From assembly GCA_039816045.1 (NCBI GenBank), contig JBCBYB010000002.1, forward strand, positions 1 to 64,000: DNA of 64,000 nucleotides. The letters are read 5' to 3'. Both the position numbers and the translations under genes were made by a program. The notes under the pieces are model-generated. The model did no database searches. It saw only the letters and a program-made list of their open reading frames with translations, and was not told the DNA's origin. Below are positions 43,322 to 52,272 of the stretch, piece by piece; position 1 is the stretch's first letter; every line of letters begins with the position of its first letter. This DNA comes from Thermohalobaculum sp039816045. Lineage in GTDB: Bacteria > Pseudomonadota > Alphaproteobacteria > Rhodobacterales > Rhodobacteraceae.

Positions 43322-44304
43322 AGCATCGAGGGGACGACCTGGTCCGGCGGGCGATGGCCGTCGGCAAAGGTCTTGATGTTGATGATCACCTTCTCACCCA
43401 TCTCGAGCCGGCCCTCCTCCGTCGCCGAGCCCATATGCGGCAACAACACGACATTCGGCTGGCCTACGAGGTCGGGGTTCACCACCGAGCCGCCCTCGAA
43501 AACGTCGAGCCCTGCACCCGAGAGGGCACCGCGTTTCAGCATCCGAACCATGGCGTTCTCATCGATCACCTCGCCGCGGGCCGTGTTCACGACATAGGCC
43601 GTGGGTTTCAGCAGTGCGAGCCGCCGGGCCGAGAGCAGGTGATAGGTCGCCGGCGTGTGCGGGCAGTTGACGCTGACGATGTCCATCCGCGCCAGCATTT
43701 GGTCAAGGCTCTCCCAATAGGTCGCATCGAGCGCGCCTTCGATATCCGCATGCAAGCGGCGGCGGTTATGATAGTGGATCTGCAGGCCGAATGCGCGCGC
43801 GCGGCGGGCGACCGCCTGACCGATCCGACCCATGCCGAGGATACCGAGCCGCTTGCCCCAGATCCGGTGACCGCAGATTGCGGTTGGGCTCCAGCCTGGC
43901 CACCGGCCCTCCTGCATCATCCGCTCGCCCTCGGCCATACGCCGTGGCACAGCGAGGATCAGCGCCATCGTCATATCGGCCGTGTCCTCGGTCAGCACGC
44001 CCGGCGTGTTGGACACGAGGATCCCGCGGGTGCGCGCCGTCTCGATGTCGATATGGTCGACGCCTGCGCCATAGTTCGCGATCAGCTTCAAACGCGGCCC
44101 GGCGGACGCCAGAACCCCGGCGTCGATGCGGTCGGTCAAGGTGGGCACCAGCACGTCGCAACTGCGCGCCGCTTCCGCCAAAGCGCTTGCGCTCATCGGT
44201 TTGTCATCGGTGTTCAGGCGCACATCGAACAGCTCGCGCAGGCGAGCCTCGACGGGCTCTGGTAGCCGGCGGGTGACGACGACCTGCGGACGCTCTCTCA
44301 TCAT
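43318..44304 (-). CDS. D-2-hydroxyacid dehydrogenase (glyoxylate/hydroxypyruvate reductase-like)
   Basis: A 328-residue NAD(P)-dependent enzyme of the D-isomer hydroxyacid dehydrogenase family. The Rossmann motif GILGMGRIGQAVARRARAFG, the substrate Arg in VVNTARGEVIDENAM and the catalytic Glu/His (GLDVFEG; LLPHMGSATEEGR) are visible. It probably reduces glyoxylate or hydroxypyruvate. Start ATG-ATG leaves two equivalent choices. The glycosyltransferase-like gene is coupled downstream. Confidence 0.9.
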   Translation of the reverse strand: MMRERPQVVVTRRLPEPVEARLRELFDVRLNTDDKPMSASALAEAARSCDVLVPTLTDRIDAGVLASAGPRLKLIANYGAGVDHIDIETARTRGILVSNTPGVLTEDTADMTMALILAVPRRMAEGERMMQEGRWPGWSPTAICGHRIWGKRLGILGMGRIGQAVARRARAFGLQIHYHNRRRLHADIEGALDATYWESLDQMLARMDIVSVNCPHTPATYHLLSARRLALLKPTAYVVNTARGEVIDENAMVRMLKRGALSGAGLDVFEGGSVVNPDLVGQPNVVLLPHMGSATEEGRLEMGEKVIINIKTFADGHRPPDQVVPSML

Positions 44305-44408
44305 CGGGGCAAAGTCCTTTTTCCTGCGCTCGTCTCCGTGATAATTTTCGTGCGCCGCTGCGAAAAGGGGTAATCGCTCGGCTTGGAGAAATAACCGACA
44401 CTGGGGGC

Positions 44409-44966
44409 ATGAGCATGGGGTGGAGCGTTTGGGTCGCGATTGGGGCGATTTTGGCCAGCTTGGTCGGTGTGCCTGCGATAGCAGAGACCACGCAACCCAG
44501 CGTCGGCCCGGTGACCAATCTGCCCATGCCGCGGTTTGTCTCGCTCAATGCGTCCGAGATCAATGTCCGGCGGGGACCAGGGCTGGCCTATCGGATCGAC
44601 TGGGTTTTCAGACGCGACAGACTGCCGGTGCGCGTGATCGACGAGTATGAAGGCTGGCGACGCATCCGCGATCATGAAGGCGAGGACGGCTGGGTCTACC
44701 ATGCACTGATCAGCGGTCGGCGAACCGTGCTCGTCACAGCACCCGGAGCCGTGCTGCGCCCCGATCCGGAGGGCGCACCATTTGGCAGGGCCTGTGACAC
44801 TGGTCAATTGCCGAAGGAGGCGCTCGCCTGCGCGGAACAAGGGGTGGTTGCGGCACTGGTCGCGTGCGAGGCGGAGTGGTGTCGGATCGAGACTGTTGGG
44901 CGCGTTGGATGGGTACCAAAGGCCGCGATCTGGGGTGTCGGGGCTTCTGAAGTCTTCACCGACTAG
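44409..44966 (+). CDS. SH3-domain (YgiM-like) exported protein
   Basis: A 185-residue exported protein with a signal peptide (residues about 1-25, ending AIAE) and a bacterial SH3 domain (NVRRGPGLAYRIDWVF ... GWRRIRDHEGEDGWVY, residues about 50-100). A second, weaker SH3-like stretch containing paired Cys follows (CDTGQ, ACAEQ, CEAEWCRIETVGRVGWVP). Such domains bind peptidoglycan or modulate wall enzymes. Single gene between divergent/convergent neighbours. Confidence 0.87.
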   Translation: MSMGWSVWVAIGAILASLVGVPAIAETTQPSVGPVTNLPMPRFVSLNASEINVRRGPGLAYRIDWVFRRDRLPVRVIDEYEGWRRIRDHEGEDGWVYHALISGRRTVLVTAPGAVLRPDPEGAPFGRACDTGQLPKEALACAEQGVVAALVACEAEWCRIETVGRVGWVPKAAIWGVGASEVFTD

Positions 44967-44977
44967 GTCCGAGGCGC

Positions 44978-45889
44978 TTAGCGCGCCGGCGGCATGATCG
45001 AGATGACGAACAGCGTATCCGCGCGATAGCGCGCTGCGCCAACATGGACCTCACAAACCGTTCCACAGCATCCAGGAAGATCAAGCGTAACCGACTGGCG
45101 AAACGGCTGCGACGTCTCGTCCACCAGCGCTTCTGGCTGTTCAGGAAGATCTATCCCGTTCCTGAAAACATCTTCGAGCGTTGCCCTGTGGGTCCAGGGC
45201 TTCTCCATGCCGGTAAAGCGACGAGCCGCCGTATTGGCAAAGCGCACCTGACGCGTGCGGTCCGCGACGATGCATGGATAGGGAACGACTTCGAGCCCCG
45301 CCCGCATTTGGTTCTCGGGAATGTTCAGGACCGCAAAGCGCGTAACAAACCCAGCGTCATCCACCAGCGGCACGATCAGCCGGCGCCAAATCCGAACAAA
45401 CACCTCTGCCGGCGGCTCGTGTTCGCTCAGCACGCATTGGCGCCGGTGCATAGCGGCACGGTACAGGGCGATGAAGAACCGGCTGATATGCCCGCCGAGC
45501 GCAGAGGTAAGCTTTCCATTGAGCGAGCTGCCGAAGTACTCGGCAATCCCCTGGCCATACTGCAGGTAGCGGAAATCTGTGCCGAAGCTGGTCGGCTCAA
45601 GCAGCATAAGCCATTGGTTTCCAGGAGCATCGGTCGGGTCAAAGGCGCTCGCAAGAGGCAAACCGCGAGCACTCGGAAGTCCTGCGACATGGTCGAAAAA
45701 CGCGACCAAATCTCCACCTTGCAAGTCAATCCGATTGGGATCCCAAATTACGAGCGGAGGGCGGGCCCTCTTAGCATAAAACAACGCATCCAACTGATCC
45801 GTGCGCCCCATAAAGAGGCTGCCCGCCAGCATGTCATTGCTGTGTGATTTGAGCTCCACCGTTGATCTTGAAAGGGTACCTCCGAGCAT
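44978..45889 (-). CDS. PAS_5-domain protein
   Basis: A 303-residue protein typical of alphaproteobacteria. Residues about 25-180 form the PAS_5 domain (RPPLVIWDPNRIDLQGGDLVAF, LASAFDPTDAP, FRYLQYGQGIAEYFG). A second PAS-like region follows (PYPCIVADRTRQVRFANTAARRF). No histidine kinase, GGDEF or DNA-binding output domain is present. The start at 45889 follows GGAGGA at 6 bases. It is next to irr on the same strand but 102 bases apart. Confidence 0.85.
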   Translation of the reverse strand: MLGGTLSRSTVELKSHSNDMLAGSLFMGRTDQLDALFYAKRARPPLVIWDPNRIDLQGGDLVAFFDHVAGLPSARGLPLASAFDPTDAPGNQWLMLLEPTSFGTDFRYLQYGQGIAEYFGSSLNGKLTSALGGHISRFFIALYRAAMHRRQCVLSEHEPPAEVFVRIWRRLIVPLVDDAGFVTRFAVLNIPENQMRAGLEVVPYPCIVADRTRQVRFANTAARRFTGMEKPWTHRATLEDVFRNGIDLPEQPEALVDETSQPFRQSVTLDLPGCCGTVCEVHVGAARYRADTLFVISIMPPAR

Positions 45890-45991
45890 ACAGTCCTCCG
45901 ACAGATTTATCCTATCATATACGGGCGACATAAACGGATTGTCGACCAGGGATAAAATAACAGTCGTTGAATTGCTGGATGCTTTGACGCG

Positions 45992-46426
45992 TTAGGTCGG
46001 GTCGTTTCGCGAGCGCAAACGAATGACGACATCGATCTTGGAGATCTCAGCACCCTCCGGCGCCGAAGGCAGGCTTTCGAACCGGATAGAGCCATGCGGC
46101 GCATCGGTCAGATAGCCGCCATCCTCCCAGTAGAAGTGCGCGTGGTCGGAGGTGTTGGTGTCGAAATGGCTGCGGGCGCCATCCACCACCACTTCAGCCA
46201 AGAGCCCCGCTTCTGTGAAAGACTTTAGCGTGTTGTAGACTGTGGCCAAGGCGACGGGCGTTCCGGCGGACTGCGCCGCTTCATACAGCTCTTCGGCGGT
46301 CACATGACGGTTTTTCCCGTCGCCGATAAGCAACGCTGCCAACTGCAGGCGCTGGCGCGTCGGGCGCAGATCAGCCCGTGCAAGCCACTGGGCGGCGCGC
46401 GTCATCGGTTCGGAGGTGGGTGTCAT
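45992..46426 (-). CDS. irr: Iron response regulator Irr (Fur family)
   Basis: A 144-residue Fur-family regulator that in alphaproteobacteria controls heme synthesis and iron genes in response to heme. The winged helix (LRPTRQRLQLAALLIGDG, HVTAEELYEAAQ, VALATVYNTLKSFTEAGL) is clear. The metal/heme region reads DTNTSDHAHFYWEDGG, i.e. H-A-H in place of the H-H-H of Bradyrhizobium Irr. The start at 46426 is chosen since the longer open frame upstream is not conserved. It is divergent from fabA, a conserved arrangement. Confidence 0.93.
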   Translation of the reverse strand: MTPTSEPMTRAAQWLARADLRPTRQRLQLAALLIGDGKNRHVTAEELYEAAQSAGTPVALATVYNTLKSFTEAGLLAEVVVDGARSHFDTNTSDHAHFYWEDGGYLTDAPHGSIRFESLPSAPEGAEISKIDVVIRLRSRNDPT

Positions 46427-46672
46427 CGTCGCTGCATACCTTCGCGTGGATCGCCCTTGCTGTCTCTTTTGCAAGATAAGCGCCCAACAATAGCGTGCAA
46501 GCGGGCCTTCTGACCAGCAGAAACCTGTCGGCCCGAGGAGGGCGCGACATCTCTGCTCATTGGCCCTTCTCTCTGGGCAACGTGCCCGCCTCGGTTTTGG
46601 GGGGGTTCTTGTGCGCCTCACGGGCCGGTGCTAGGGAGGCTGCAGGTGTCGCGGAGGCAACCGGGGAATGCG

Positions 46673-47191
46673 ATGACGGATCGGGACGGCAGCTTCGACT
46701 ACGAGGCGCTTTTGCGCTGCGCTCGGGGGGAGCTTTTTGGCCCCGGTAATGCGCAACTTCCAGCGCCACCGATGCTGATGTTCGATAGAATTACAGCGAT
46801 TACTGCGGATGGCGGACCCTCTGGCAAGGGACAGGCCGTTGCAGAACTCGAGGTGAAACCCGATCTCTGGTTCTTCAAGTGTCACTTCCTGGGCGATCCG
46901 GTCATGCCGGGCTGTCTCGGATTGGATGCGCTTTGGCAGCTGACAGGGTTTTTCCTCGGCTGGCTCGGGATGCCTGGCCGCGGACGCGCGCTCGGGGTCG
47001 GAGAGGTGAAGTTTACAGGGATGGTCACTCCGTCTGCGAAGCTGATCCGATACACCGTGGATTTGAAACGCGTGATCGACCGCAGGCTCAAGATGGGCAT
47101 CGCCGACGGCACCATGGCGCTTGACGGCGAGGTGATCTACACCACCAAAGATATGCGGGTCGGCCTGTTCTCGGACGCCGCCCAGGCCTGA
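46673..47191 (+). CDS. fabA: 3-hydroxydecanoyl-ACP dehydratase/isomerase FabA
   Basis: A 172-residue enzyme of unsaturated fatty acid synthesis: dehydrates 3-hydroxydecanoyl-ACP and isomerises trans-2 to cis-3-decenoyl-ACP. The catalytic His71 lies in FKCHFLGDPVMPGCLGLD and Asp85 in GLDALWQL, matching E. coli His70 and Asp84. Length is as in E. coli (172). First gene of fabA-fabB-fabI; the intergenic space to fabB is 32 bases with AAGGAGA. Confidence 0.95.
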   Translation: MTDRDGSFDYEALLRCARGELFGPGNAQLPAPPMLMFDRITAITADGGPSGKGQAVAELEVKPDLWFFKCHFLGDPVMPGCLGLDALWQLTGFFLGWLGMPGRGRALGVGEVKFTGMVTPSAKLIRYTVDLKRVIDRRLKMGIADGTMALDGEVIYTTKDMRVGLFSDAAQA

Positions 47192-47223
47192 GGCCTTCCG
47201 AGGCCCCAGAAAGGAGACAGCCC

Positions 47224-48447
47224 ATGCGACGTGTTGTGGTGACGGGGATCGGCATCGTCTCGTCGATTGGATCGAATGCCCAGGAAGTAACGGCGGCGTT
47301 GCGAGAAGGCCGATCCGGGATCGTGTTTGCGCCGGACTATGCCGAGCGCGGCTTCCGTTGCCACGTGCATGGTACACCCAAGGTCGATGTCGAAGGTCAG
47401 GTCGACAAGCGTGTGCGCCGCTTCATGGGCGACGGGGCGGCTTGGAACTATATCGCGATGTCGCAGGCCATAGCCGATGCCGGTCTGTCGGAGGGCGAGG
47501 TGAGCCACGATCGCACCGGGCTGGTGATGGGCTCTGGCGGGCCATCGACCAAGGCCCTGTTTGCGGCCCATGAGGTCGTGCAGAACTCAGGCGCCACCAA
47601 GCGGATCGGGCCCTTTGCAGTTCCGAAAGCGATGTCGAGCACGAACTCCGCAACGCTTGCGACCCCGTTCAAGATCAAGGGTGTGAACTATTCGATCACA
47701 TCGGCTTGCTCCACGTCGGCGCATTGCATCGGTCACGCCGCCGAGCAGATCCAATGGGGCAAACAGGACATCGTCTTTGCAGGCGGCGGCGAGGAACTCG
47801 ACTGGACCCTCTCCTGCCTCTTCGATGCCATGGGCGCGATGTCGACCAAGTACAATGACGCGCCGGAGACCGCGAGCCGTGCCTATGATGCGGAACGGGA
47901 CGGGTTCGTAATCGCAGGCGGCGCTGGCGTTGTGGTTCTTGAGGATCTCGACCGCGCAAAGGCCCGGGGCGCCAAGATCTACGCAGAAATTACCGGCTAC
48001 GGTGCGAACTCCGACGGCTTCGACATGGTCGCACCCTCCGGCGAAGGCGCCGAGCGGTGCATGAAACTGGCAACCGCCACGCTCGGCGACCGCAAGGTTG
48101 ACTACATCAACACGCACGGGACCTCGACCCCGGTCGGCGACTCCCGCGAAGTGGCCGCAATGCGGAATGTCTTCGGCGAAGCGATGCCGCAGTTCAGCTC
48201 GACCAAATCGCTCACGGGGCACAGTCTGGGTGCAACCGGCGTGCAGGAGGCGATCTACTGCCTCCTGATGCTCGAGGGCGACTTCATTGCCGCGAGCGCC
48301 AATGTCGAGACGCTGGATCCGGAGTTTGCGGAGACCCCGCCCGTCATGGTTCGCCAGGACGCGGCCGGCCTCGACACCTTGCTCTCAAACAGCTTTGGCT
48401 TTGGCGGCACCAACGCGACGCTCGCCCTCAGCCGATATCACGGGTAA
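47224..48447 (+). CDS. fabB: Beta-ketoacyl-ACP synthase I FabB
   Basis: A 407-residue condensing enzyme that extends cis-3-decenoyl-ACP in unsaturated fatty acid synthesis. The nucleophile Cys is in ITSACSTSAHCIGH, with His in NTHGTSTPVGDS and His in TKSLTGHSLGATGVQE. Adjacent to fabA, it is FabB rather than FabF by context and by the start MRRVVVTGIGIVSSIG. Preceded by AAGGAGA. It ends 4 bases before fabI. Confidence 0.95.
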   Translation: MRRVVVTGIGIVSSIGSNAQEVTAALREGRSGIVFAPDYAERGFRCHVHGTPKVDVEGQVDKRVRRFMGDGAAWNYIAMSQAIADAGLSEGEVSHDRTGLVMGSGGPSTKALFAAHEVVQNSGATKRIGPFAVPKAMSSTNSATLATPFKIKGVNYSITSACSTSAHCIGHAAEQIQWGKQDIVFAGGGEELDWTLSCLFDAMGAMSTKYNDAPETASRAYDAERDGFVIAGGAGVVVLEDLDRAKARGAKIYAEITGYGANSDGFDMVAPSGEGAERCMKLATATLGDRKVDYINTHGTSTPVGDSREVAAMRNVFGEAMPQFSSTKSLTGHSLGATGVQEAIYCLLMLEGDFIAASANVETLDPEFAETPPVMVRQDAAGLDTLLSNSFGFGGTNATLALSRYHG

Positions 48448-48451
48448 GATC

Positions 48452-49240
48452 ATGGCAGGATTGATGGACGGCAAGCGCGGCCTGATCCTGGGCGTCGCTA
48501 ATGACCATTCGATCGCTTGGGGATGTGCAAAGGCGCTGCACGCCCAGGGTGCGGAACTGGCGTTCACCTTCCAGGGGGAGGCGTTCGAACGGCGGGTGCG
48601 CCCGCTGGCGGCCTCGGTGGGCGCCGATCTGGTGCTGCCGGCCGATGTGACGGATGAAGCTTCGCTGGATGCCGTATGCGATCAGATCGCGGAGTCGTGG
48701 GGCAGCCTCGATTTCGTTGTGCACGCGGTCGCCTATTCCGACAAGGCCGAGCTCACTGGGCGCTATGGCGACACGACGCGGGAGAACTTCCTGCGCACCA
48801 TGGATATCTCCTGTTATTCCTTCACCGATATCGCACGGCGCGCGGCGGCCCTGATGCCGAATGGCGGCTCGCTTGTGACCATGAGCTATCTCGGGGCACA
48901 GCGTGTGATGCCGAACTACAACGTCATGGGTGTGGCGAAGGCCGCGCTCGAGGCGTCGGTGCGCTATCTTGCGAACGACTATGGGCCACAGAGGATCCGA
49001 GTGAACGCGATCAGCCCCGGACCGATGCGCACGCTCGCGGGTTCGGCCATCGGCGGCGCGCGCAAGGTCTACAAGGTCTGTGCCGAGAATGCGCCAATGC
49101 GCCAGAACGCGAGCCTCGAGGATGTCGGCGGAGCGGCGGTCTACCTGCTCTCGGATCTCGGGCGCGGGACGACGGGCGAGGTGCTCTTTGTCGACAGCGG
49201 GTATCACACGCTCGGAATGGTCCAGCTCGACAATCTGTGA
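48452..49240 (+). CDS. fabI: Enoyl-ACP reductase FabI (NADH)
   Basis: A 262-residue short-chain reductase completing each fatty acid elongation cycle. The nucleotide motif GVANDHSIAWG and the active site Tyr156-x6-Lys163 (Y-NVMGVA-K) match E. coli FabI residue numbers exactly. Tyr146 precedes LGAQRV. The drug-binding loop is of the triclosan-sensitive FabI type. The ATG at 48452 is the in-frame start with family homology; ribosome binding site weak, consistent with coupling to fabB. Confidence 0.94.
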   Translation: MAGLMDGKRGLILGVANDHSIAWGCAKALHAQGAELAFTFQGEAFERRVRPLAASVGADLVLPADVTDEASLDAVCDQIAESWGSLDFVVHAVAYSDKAELTGRYGDTTRENFLRTMDISCYSFTDIARRAAALMPNGGSLVTMSYLGAQRVMPNYNVMGVAKAALEASVRYLANDYGPQRIRVNAISPGPMRTLAGSAIGGARKVYKVCAENAPMRQNASLEDVGGAAVYLLSDLGRGTTGEVLFVDSGYHTLGMVQLDNL

Positions 49241-49278
49241 CGGCCCGCCCCCCGGGTTCCGGGGACAGGCCTGTTGGG

Positions 49279-49362
49279 TCAGCGGCGGCGGGTGCCGGGG
49301 CAGCGCTTGCCGGTTGACGGCGGCATGTAGATCAAACGCCAGATCAAGATGTCTTTCAGCAT
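49279..49362 (-). CDS. Possible 27-residue small protein
   Basis: A short frame begins at the ATG complementary to 49360-49362, ten bases after the stop of the exported small protein and preceded by GAGGGA. It starts MLKDILIWRLIYMPPS, carries a hydrophobic helix-like segment and ends with CPGTRRR. No homologue is recognised; it could be a chance frame. Confidence 0.3.
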   Translation of the reverse strand: MLKDILIWRLIYMPPSTGKRCPGTRRR

Positions 49363-49372
49363 GGCTGGTCCC

Positions 49373-49741
49373 TCACTCCGTCACGGCCTGAGCGACCTCA
49401 CGATTGGTCGCGCGCGCCTCGACGCGGACGGTCTGGCCTTCCCGTGCGAAACTGTACTGGACATGCCGTTCGCCGGGCAGGGCGAAGCTGACCTCATCAC
49501 CATCCATCAGACCCATGCGCAGGCGAGCGGGGGCTTCTGGCACTTCGGCGGTCGCATAGGTCGCCACGACTTCCAAATGATCCTCGCGGTCGAGGTAGTA
49601 GACCACCATATCGATGCCGCCGTCATGGAGCGAAGCGCCCTGCAACTCGCGCTCGAGCGCGATCTCTCCGGCATGGGCGGACCCGGCGACCAGGCTGATG
49701 GCAAAGGCTGCGAAAAGGGCTTGGGTGGCTGTGCGTGTCAT
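49373..49741 (-). CDS. Small exported hypothetical protein
   Basis: A 122-residue protein with a signal peptide (MTRTATQALFAAFAISLVAGSAHA, cleaved after residue 24). The mature 98 residues are acidic and beta-rich (MVVYYLDREDHLEVVATYAT; VQYSFAREGQTVRVEARAT). No Cys, membrane anchor or family signature. Convergent with fabI. Confidence 0.75.
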   Translation of the reverse strand: MTRTATQALFAAFAISLVAGSAHAGEIALERELQGASLHDGGIDMVVYYLDREDHLEVVATYATAEVPEAPARLRMGLMDGDEVSFALPGERHVQYSFAREGQTVRVEARATNREVAQAVTE

Positions 49742-49848
49742 AATCTCGTCTCCTAAACTCAGGCCAAACGACCAATTGCGATGAATCCATTAGGCCCCCC
49801 TCGCATTGCTGGACGGTGTCAGGATCCGCGCATTGCGTTTCGATTGTT

Positions 49849-50478
49849 TCAGCCGAGGATGGGGCCGATTTTGGGGGCAAACCCAGCGGTGATGGCTGCG
49901 ACCGTCGGCTCCGGAGTGAGCAACGTCACGTGATCGGCAGCCAGGGAGGGCCGCGACCGATAGCCATCAGCGCTCCAGTCAAAGAGCCCGCCATCCCAGA
50001 GGAGCGTGGCAGTGTCGGGCGTCTGAGGCAGGGTGACCATCGCGCCAGCAGGCAGGTCTCCAAGGCGCGCCGGTGTTCGGCGTTGGGTGCGGTCCGGCGC
50101 CACACGTGCGGCGTGCAGCACACGGTCGATCTCTGCGGCCTTGCGACCGGGCAATCCGGCCGCTGCCCAGGCGGCCTTGAACGCCATGTGATCCGCATAT
50201 CGGCACTCGCCACAGGGACGATGACCGGCGGCGAGGGCACAGGCCTCGTCCCAGAAGAACAGCGCCGTATAGCGGGTGGGCGCCCCCTTTGGCGGCATGA
50301 TCAACCGGTGTCGGCCGCGGAACTCGGTGACACAACACACCCAGCATCGATGGCGCCAACGGGCCTGCCCGATCCGGCCCGCGTCGTCATGCAGGCAGCC
50401 ACGATTGCCCATCAGCGCGCCCCGCCAAGGGTCCGCAACGATCTCGCCAAAGGGGGTCACGCGGGTTTGCAGGGTCAT
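49849..50478 (-). CDS. Conserved hypothetical Cys/His-containing protein
   Basis: A 209-residue cytoplasmic protein with several Cys and His in possible metal-binding spacing: RWRHRCWVCCVTEFRGRHR and GHRPCGECRYADHMAFKAAW. The C-terminal half (DTATLLWDGGLFDWSADGYR) looks like a folded beta domain. The family is not recognised. It is coupled to the metallopeptidase gene by a four-base overlap, which suggests a joint function. Confidence 0.75.
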   Translation of the reverse strand: MTLQTRVTPFGEIVADPWRGALMGNRGCLHDDAGRIGQARWRHRCWVCCVTEFRGRHRLIMPPKGAPTRYTALFFWDEACALAAGHRPCGECRYADHMAFKAAWAAAGLPGRKAAEIDRVLHAARVAPDRTQRRTPARLGDLPAGAMVTLPQTPDTATLLWDGGLFDWSADGYRSRPSLAADHVTLLTPEPTVAAITAGFAPKIGPILG

Positions 50479-51464
50479 GCGAGGCCTGCAGGTCCGTTGG
50501 AGATCCAGCGGTGCACGAAGGCGAATTTGCGCCGAACCGGTGGCGTCAGGGTGAAGGGGTAGAGATCCTGCAGCCCCATCGAGCGGGTGACGTGGTTCAC
50601 CGCAATGCCCATCCGCACGGCGCGGCTCACAAGGCGGGCGGCGCGACGCTCGGCATAGGGGTCATAGCCCGCATCCGGCATCCCGCGTGCCCCGAGCCCG
50701 GCCGCGAGCGCACTGTCGAGGATGTCGGTGAGGTGCAGAATATGGGCGCAGCACTCGGCCCAATCCTCGTGCGGATGTGCGCTTGCGTATTGCGTGACGT
50801 GGTGTGCCGTCCAGTCGGGATCGGGGCCCTCTGCGTAATAGCGCTGAAGCGCCGCGCCGTAATCCGCGCGCTCATCGCCAAAGCGCGCCCGAAACCCATA
50901 GGCGAAATCCGCCGCCAGCAGCAGCCGCGCAAAGAGGAAATGCGCGAGCTCGTGGCGCAGGTGCCCCGTGATCGTGCGAAGCCGCTCGCCGAGCATCTCT
51001 CGGCGCACGATGCGCTCGGCCGGATCCGCCTCGGTGACGTTGATGGTGATGACGCCGCCCGCATGGCCCATCATGACCCGCTCGGGCCCGTGGCGGGTCT
51101 CCTCCGCCAGCAGGCGGAACGTCGGGCGCGGGCCGGGATCCGCGTCGCGGAACCAGCCCCAACGGGCGAGGCCGACAAGGACCCAGCGCTTCTCCGCCTC
51201 GACCGCCGACCAATGGGCGCGGTTCTCGCCGTGGAGCGTGTCGGGGATCACACCGGTCATGGCGCAGGAGCGGCAGAAGCCCTCCTCACCGCCGGGTTCT
51301 GCCGGCCAGTTGCAGCCGATCTCCTCACGGTTGGCGCAGGGTGTCGTCAGGACATCGAAGCGGTCGCCCTCAGGGTCGTATTGCAGGGCGGCGCCGCAGG
51401 ACGGGCAATCGAGCGTAAGGAACGACACGGTCGTCGCGCAGACGGGGCATCGATGGTGGCGCAT
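50475..51464 (-). CDS. Putative zinc metallopeptidase with N-terminal zinc ribbon
   Basis: A 329-residue protein of the putative zinc-binding metallopeptidase family (PF15887 type). Residues 6-24 form a zinc ribbon (CPVCATTVSFLTLDCPSC), with a further Cys set near 43-68 (CANREEIGC; CRSCAM). The catalytic-type motif HELAH is in GHLRHELAHFLFAR (about residue 172), and a distal WAECCAHILHLTDIL could give the third ligand. Targets are unknown. It lies upstream of, and overlaps, the Cys/His-rich hypothetical gene. Confidence 0.85.
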   Translation of the reverse strand: MRHHRCPVCATTVSFLTLDCPSCGAALQYDPEGDRFDVLTTPCANREEIGCNWPAEPGGEEGFCRSCAMTGVIPDTLHGENRAHWSAVEAEKRWVLVGLARWGWFRDADPGPRPTFRLLAEETRHGPERVMMGHAGGVITINVTEADPAERIVRREMLGERLRTITGHLRHELAHFLFARLLLAADFAYGFRARFGDERADYGAALQRYYAEGPDPDWTAHHVTQYASAHPHEDWAECCAHILHLTDILDSALAAGLGARGMPDAGYDPYAERRAARLVSRAVRMGIAVNHVTRSMGLQDLYPFTLTPPVRRKFAFVHRWISNGPAGLA

Positions 51465-51470
51465 GGCCCA

Positions 51471-51710
51471 TCATACCCCGACCATGTCCGCAGGCAGCGG
51501 TGCCGGGCGCTCCAGCGACTGAGGGGTGGGCTCAGGCGGCGGCAGCGCCAGCGGATCTTGGTCCGGAATGCCCGACGCCATCAGACCCAAAAAGAAAACC
51601 AGTGTGCTCAACAGCATCAGGGCGGAGATCATTGGCCCGGAGCCCCCCACCACCGCGATGCCGATCATCAGAAGCCCCAGCAACAAGGGCAGAAATGCGA
51701 GGGTGATCAT
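51471..51710 (-). CDS. Small two-helix membrane protein
   Basis: A 79-residue protein, start at 51710 with a perfect AAGGAGG 6 bases upstream. Two membrane helices (ITLAFLPLLLGLLMIGIAVVG and ISALMLLSTLVFFLGLMAS) are followed by a Pro-rich tail (PLALPPPEPTPQ). It lies between an adenylate kinase-like gene and the metallopeptidase gene on the same strand. Function unknown. Confidence 0.7.
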   Translation of the reverse strand: MITLAFLPLLLGLLMIGIAVVGGSGPMISALMLLSTLVFFLGLMASGIPDQDPLALPPPEPTPQSLERPAPLPADMVGV

Positions 51711-51747
51711 CCGCGGCCTCCTTCGAATGGGTGCGGGCAAGCTGACG

Positions 51748-52269
51748 CTATTCGCCCTGCGACGCAACCGCCGTAGCGAGGAAGCGACGCACCGCCCCGC
51801 GCGAGCGCAGCCGGTGAACAGCCACCTGCGGCGGCGCAGTCTCCAGCAACGCCAACGCCTTGGGCCTGCGTTTGCGACTATACCCCACAACATAGGGGAG
51901 AAAGCCCGGATCCAACTGCTCGGGACAATCGGGGGCCATGTCCACACGCACCCGGCCATAGCCGCTCACGATCCGCCAAAGCACCCGAAGGAGCCGCAAG
52001 GGCACAGGCAGATCGAGATGCACGACCGTATCGGCTCGGGCGATGCGTTCTGGCCAAGTGGCGGAGTAGTTGCCCTCGATCACCCAAGCCTCGGTCGCGT
52101 AAATGGTGCGGAGGCGGTCGGCCAGAACACTGCGGTCGCCTTCAACCCAGCCCGGTTGCCAGAACAGCGCATCGATGTGGTGGACGGGGAGGCCCAACGC
52201 GTCGCCAAGCGCCCTTGCGAGGGTCGACTTGCCCGCTCCGGGCCCTCCGATGATCATGATGCGGCGCAT
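51748..52269 (-). CDS. P-loop NTPase, adenylate kinase/FlaR-like (topology modulation protein family)
   Basis: A 173-residue nucleotide-binding protein with Walker A GGPGAGKSTLARALG near the N-terminus, followed by HHIDALFWQPGWVE and WVIEGNYSATWPERIARAD, which are typical of this small kinase-like family. It starts 3 bases after the VOC-family gene ends, so it is in one operon with it. The phosphate acceptor is unknown. Confidence 0.88.
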   Translation of the reverse strand: MRRIMIIGGPGAGKSTLARALGDALGLPVHHIDALFWQPGWVEGDRSVLADRLRTIYATEAWVIEGNYSATWPERIARADTVVHLDLPVPLRLLRVLWRIVSGYGRVRVDMAPDCPEQLDPGFLPYVVGYSRKRRPKALALLETAPPQVAVHRLRSRGAVRRFLATAVASQGE

Positions 52270-52272
52270 GGA

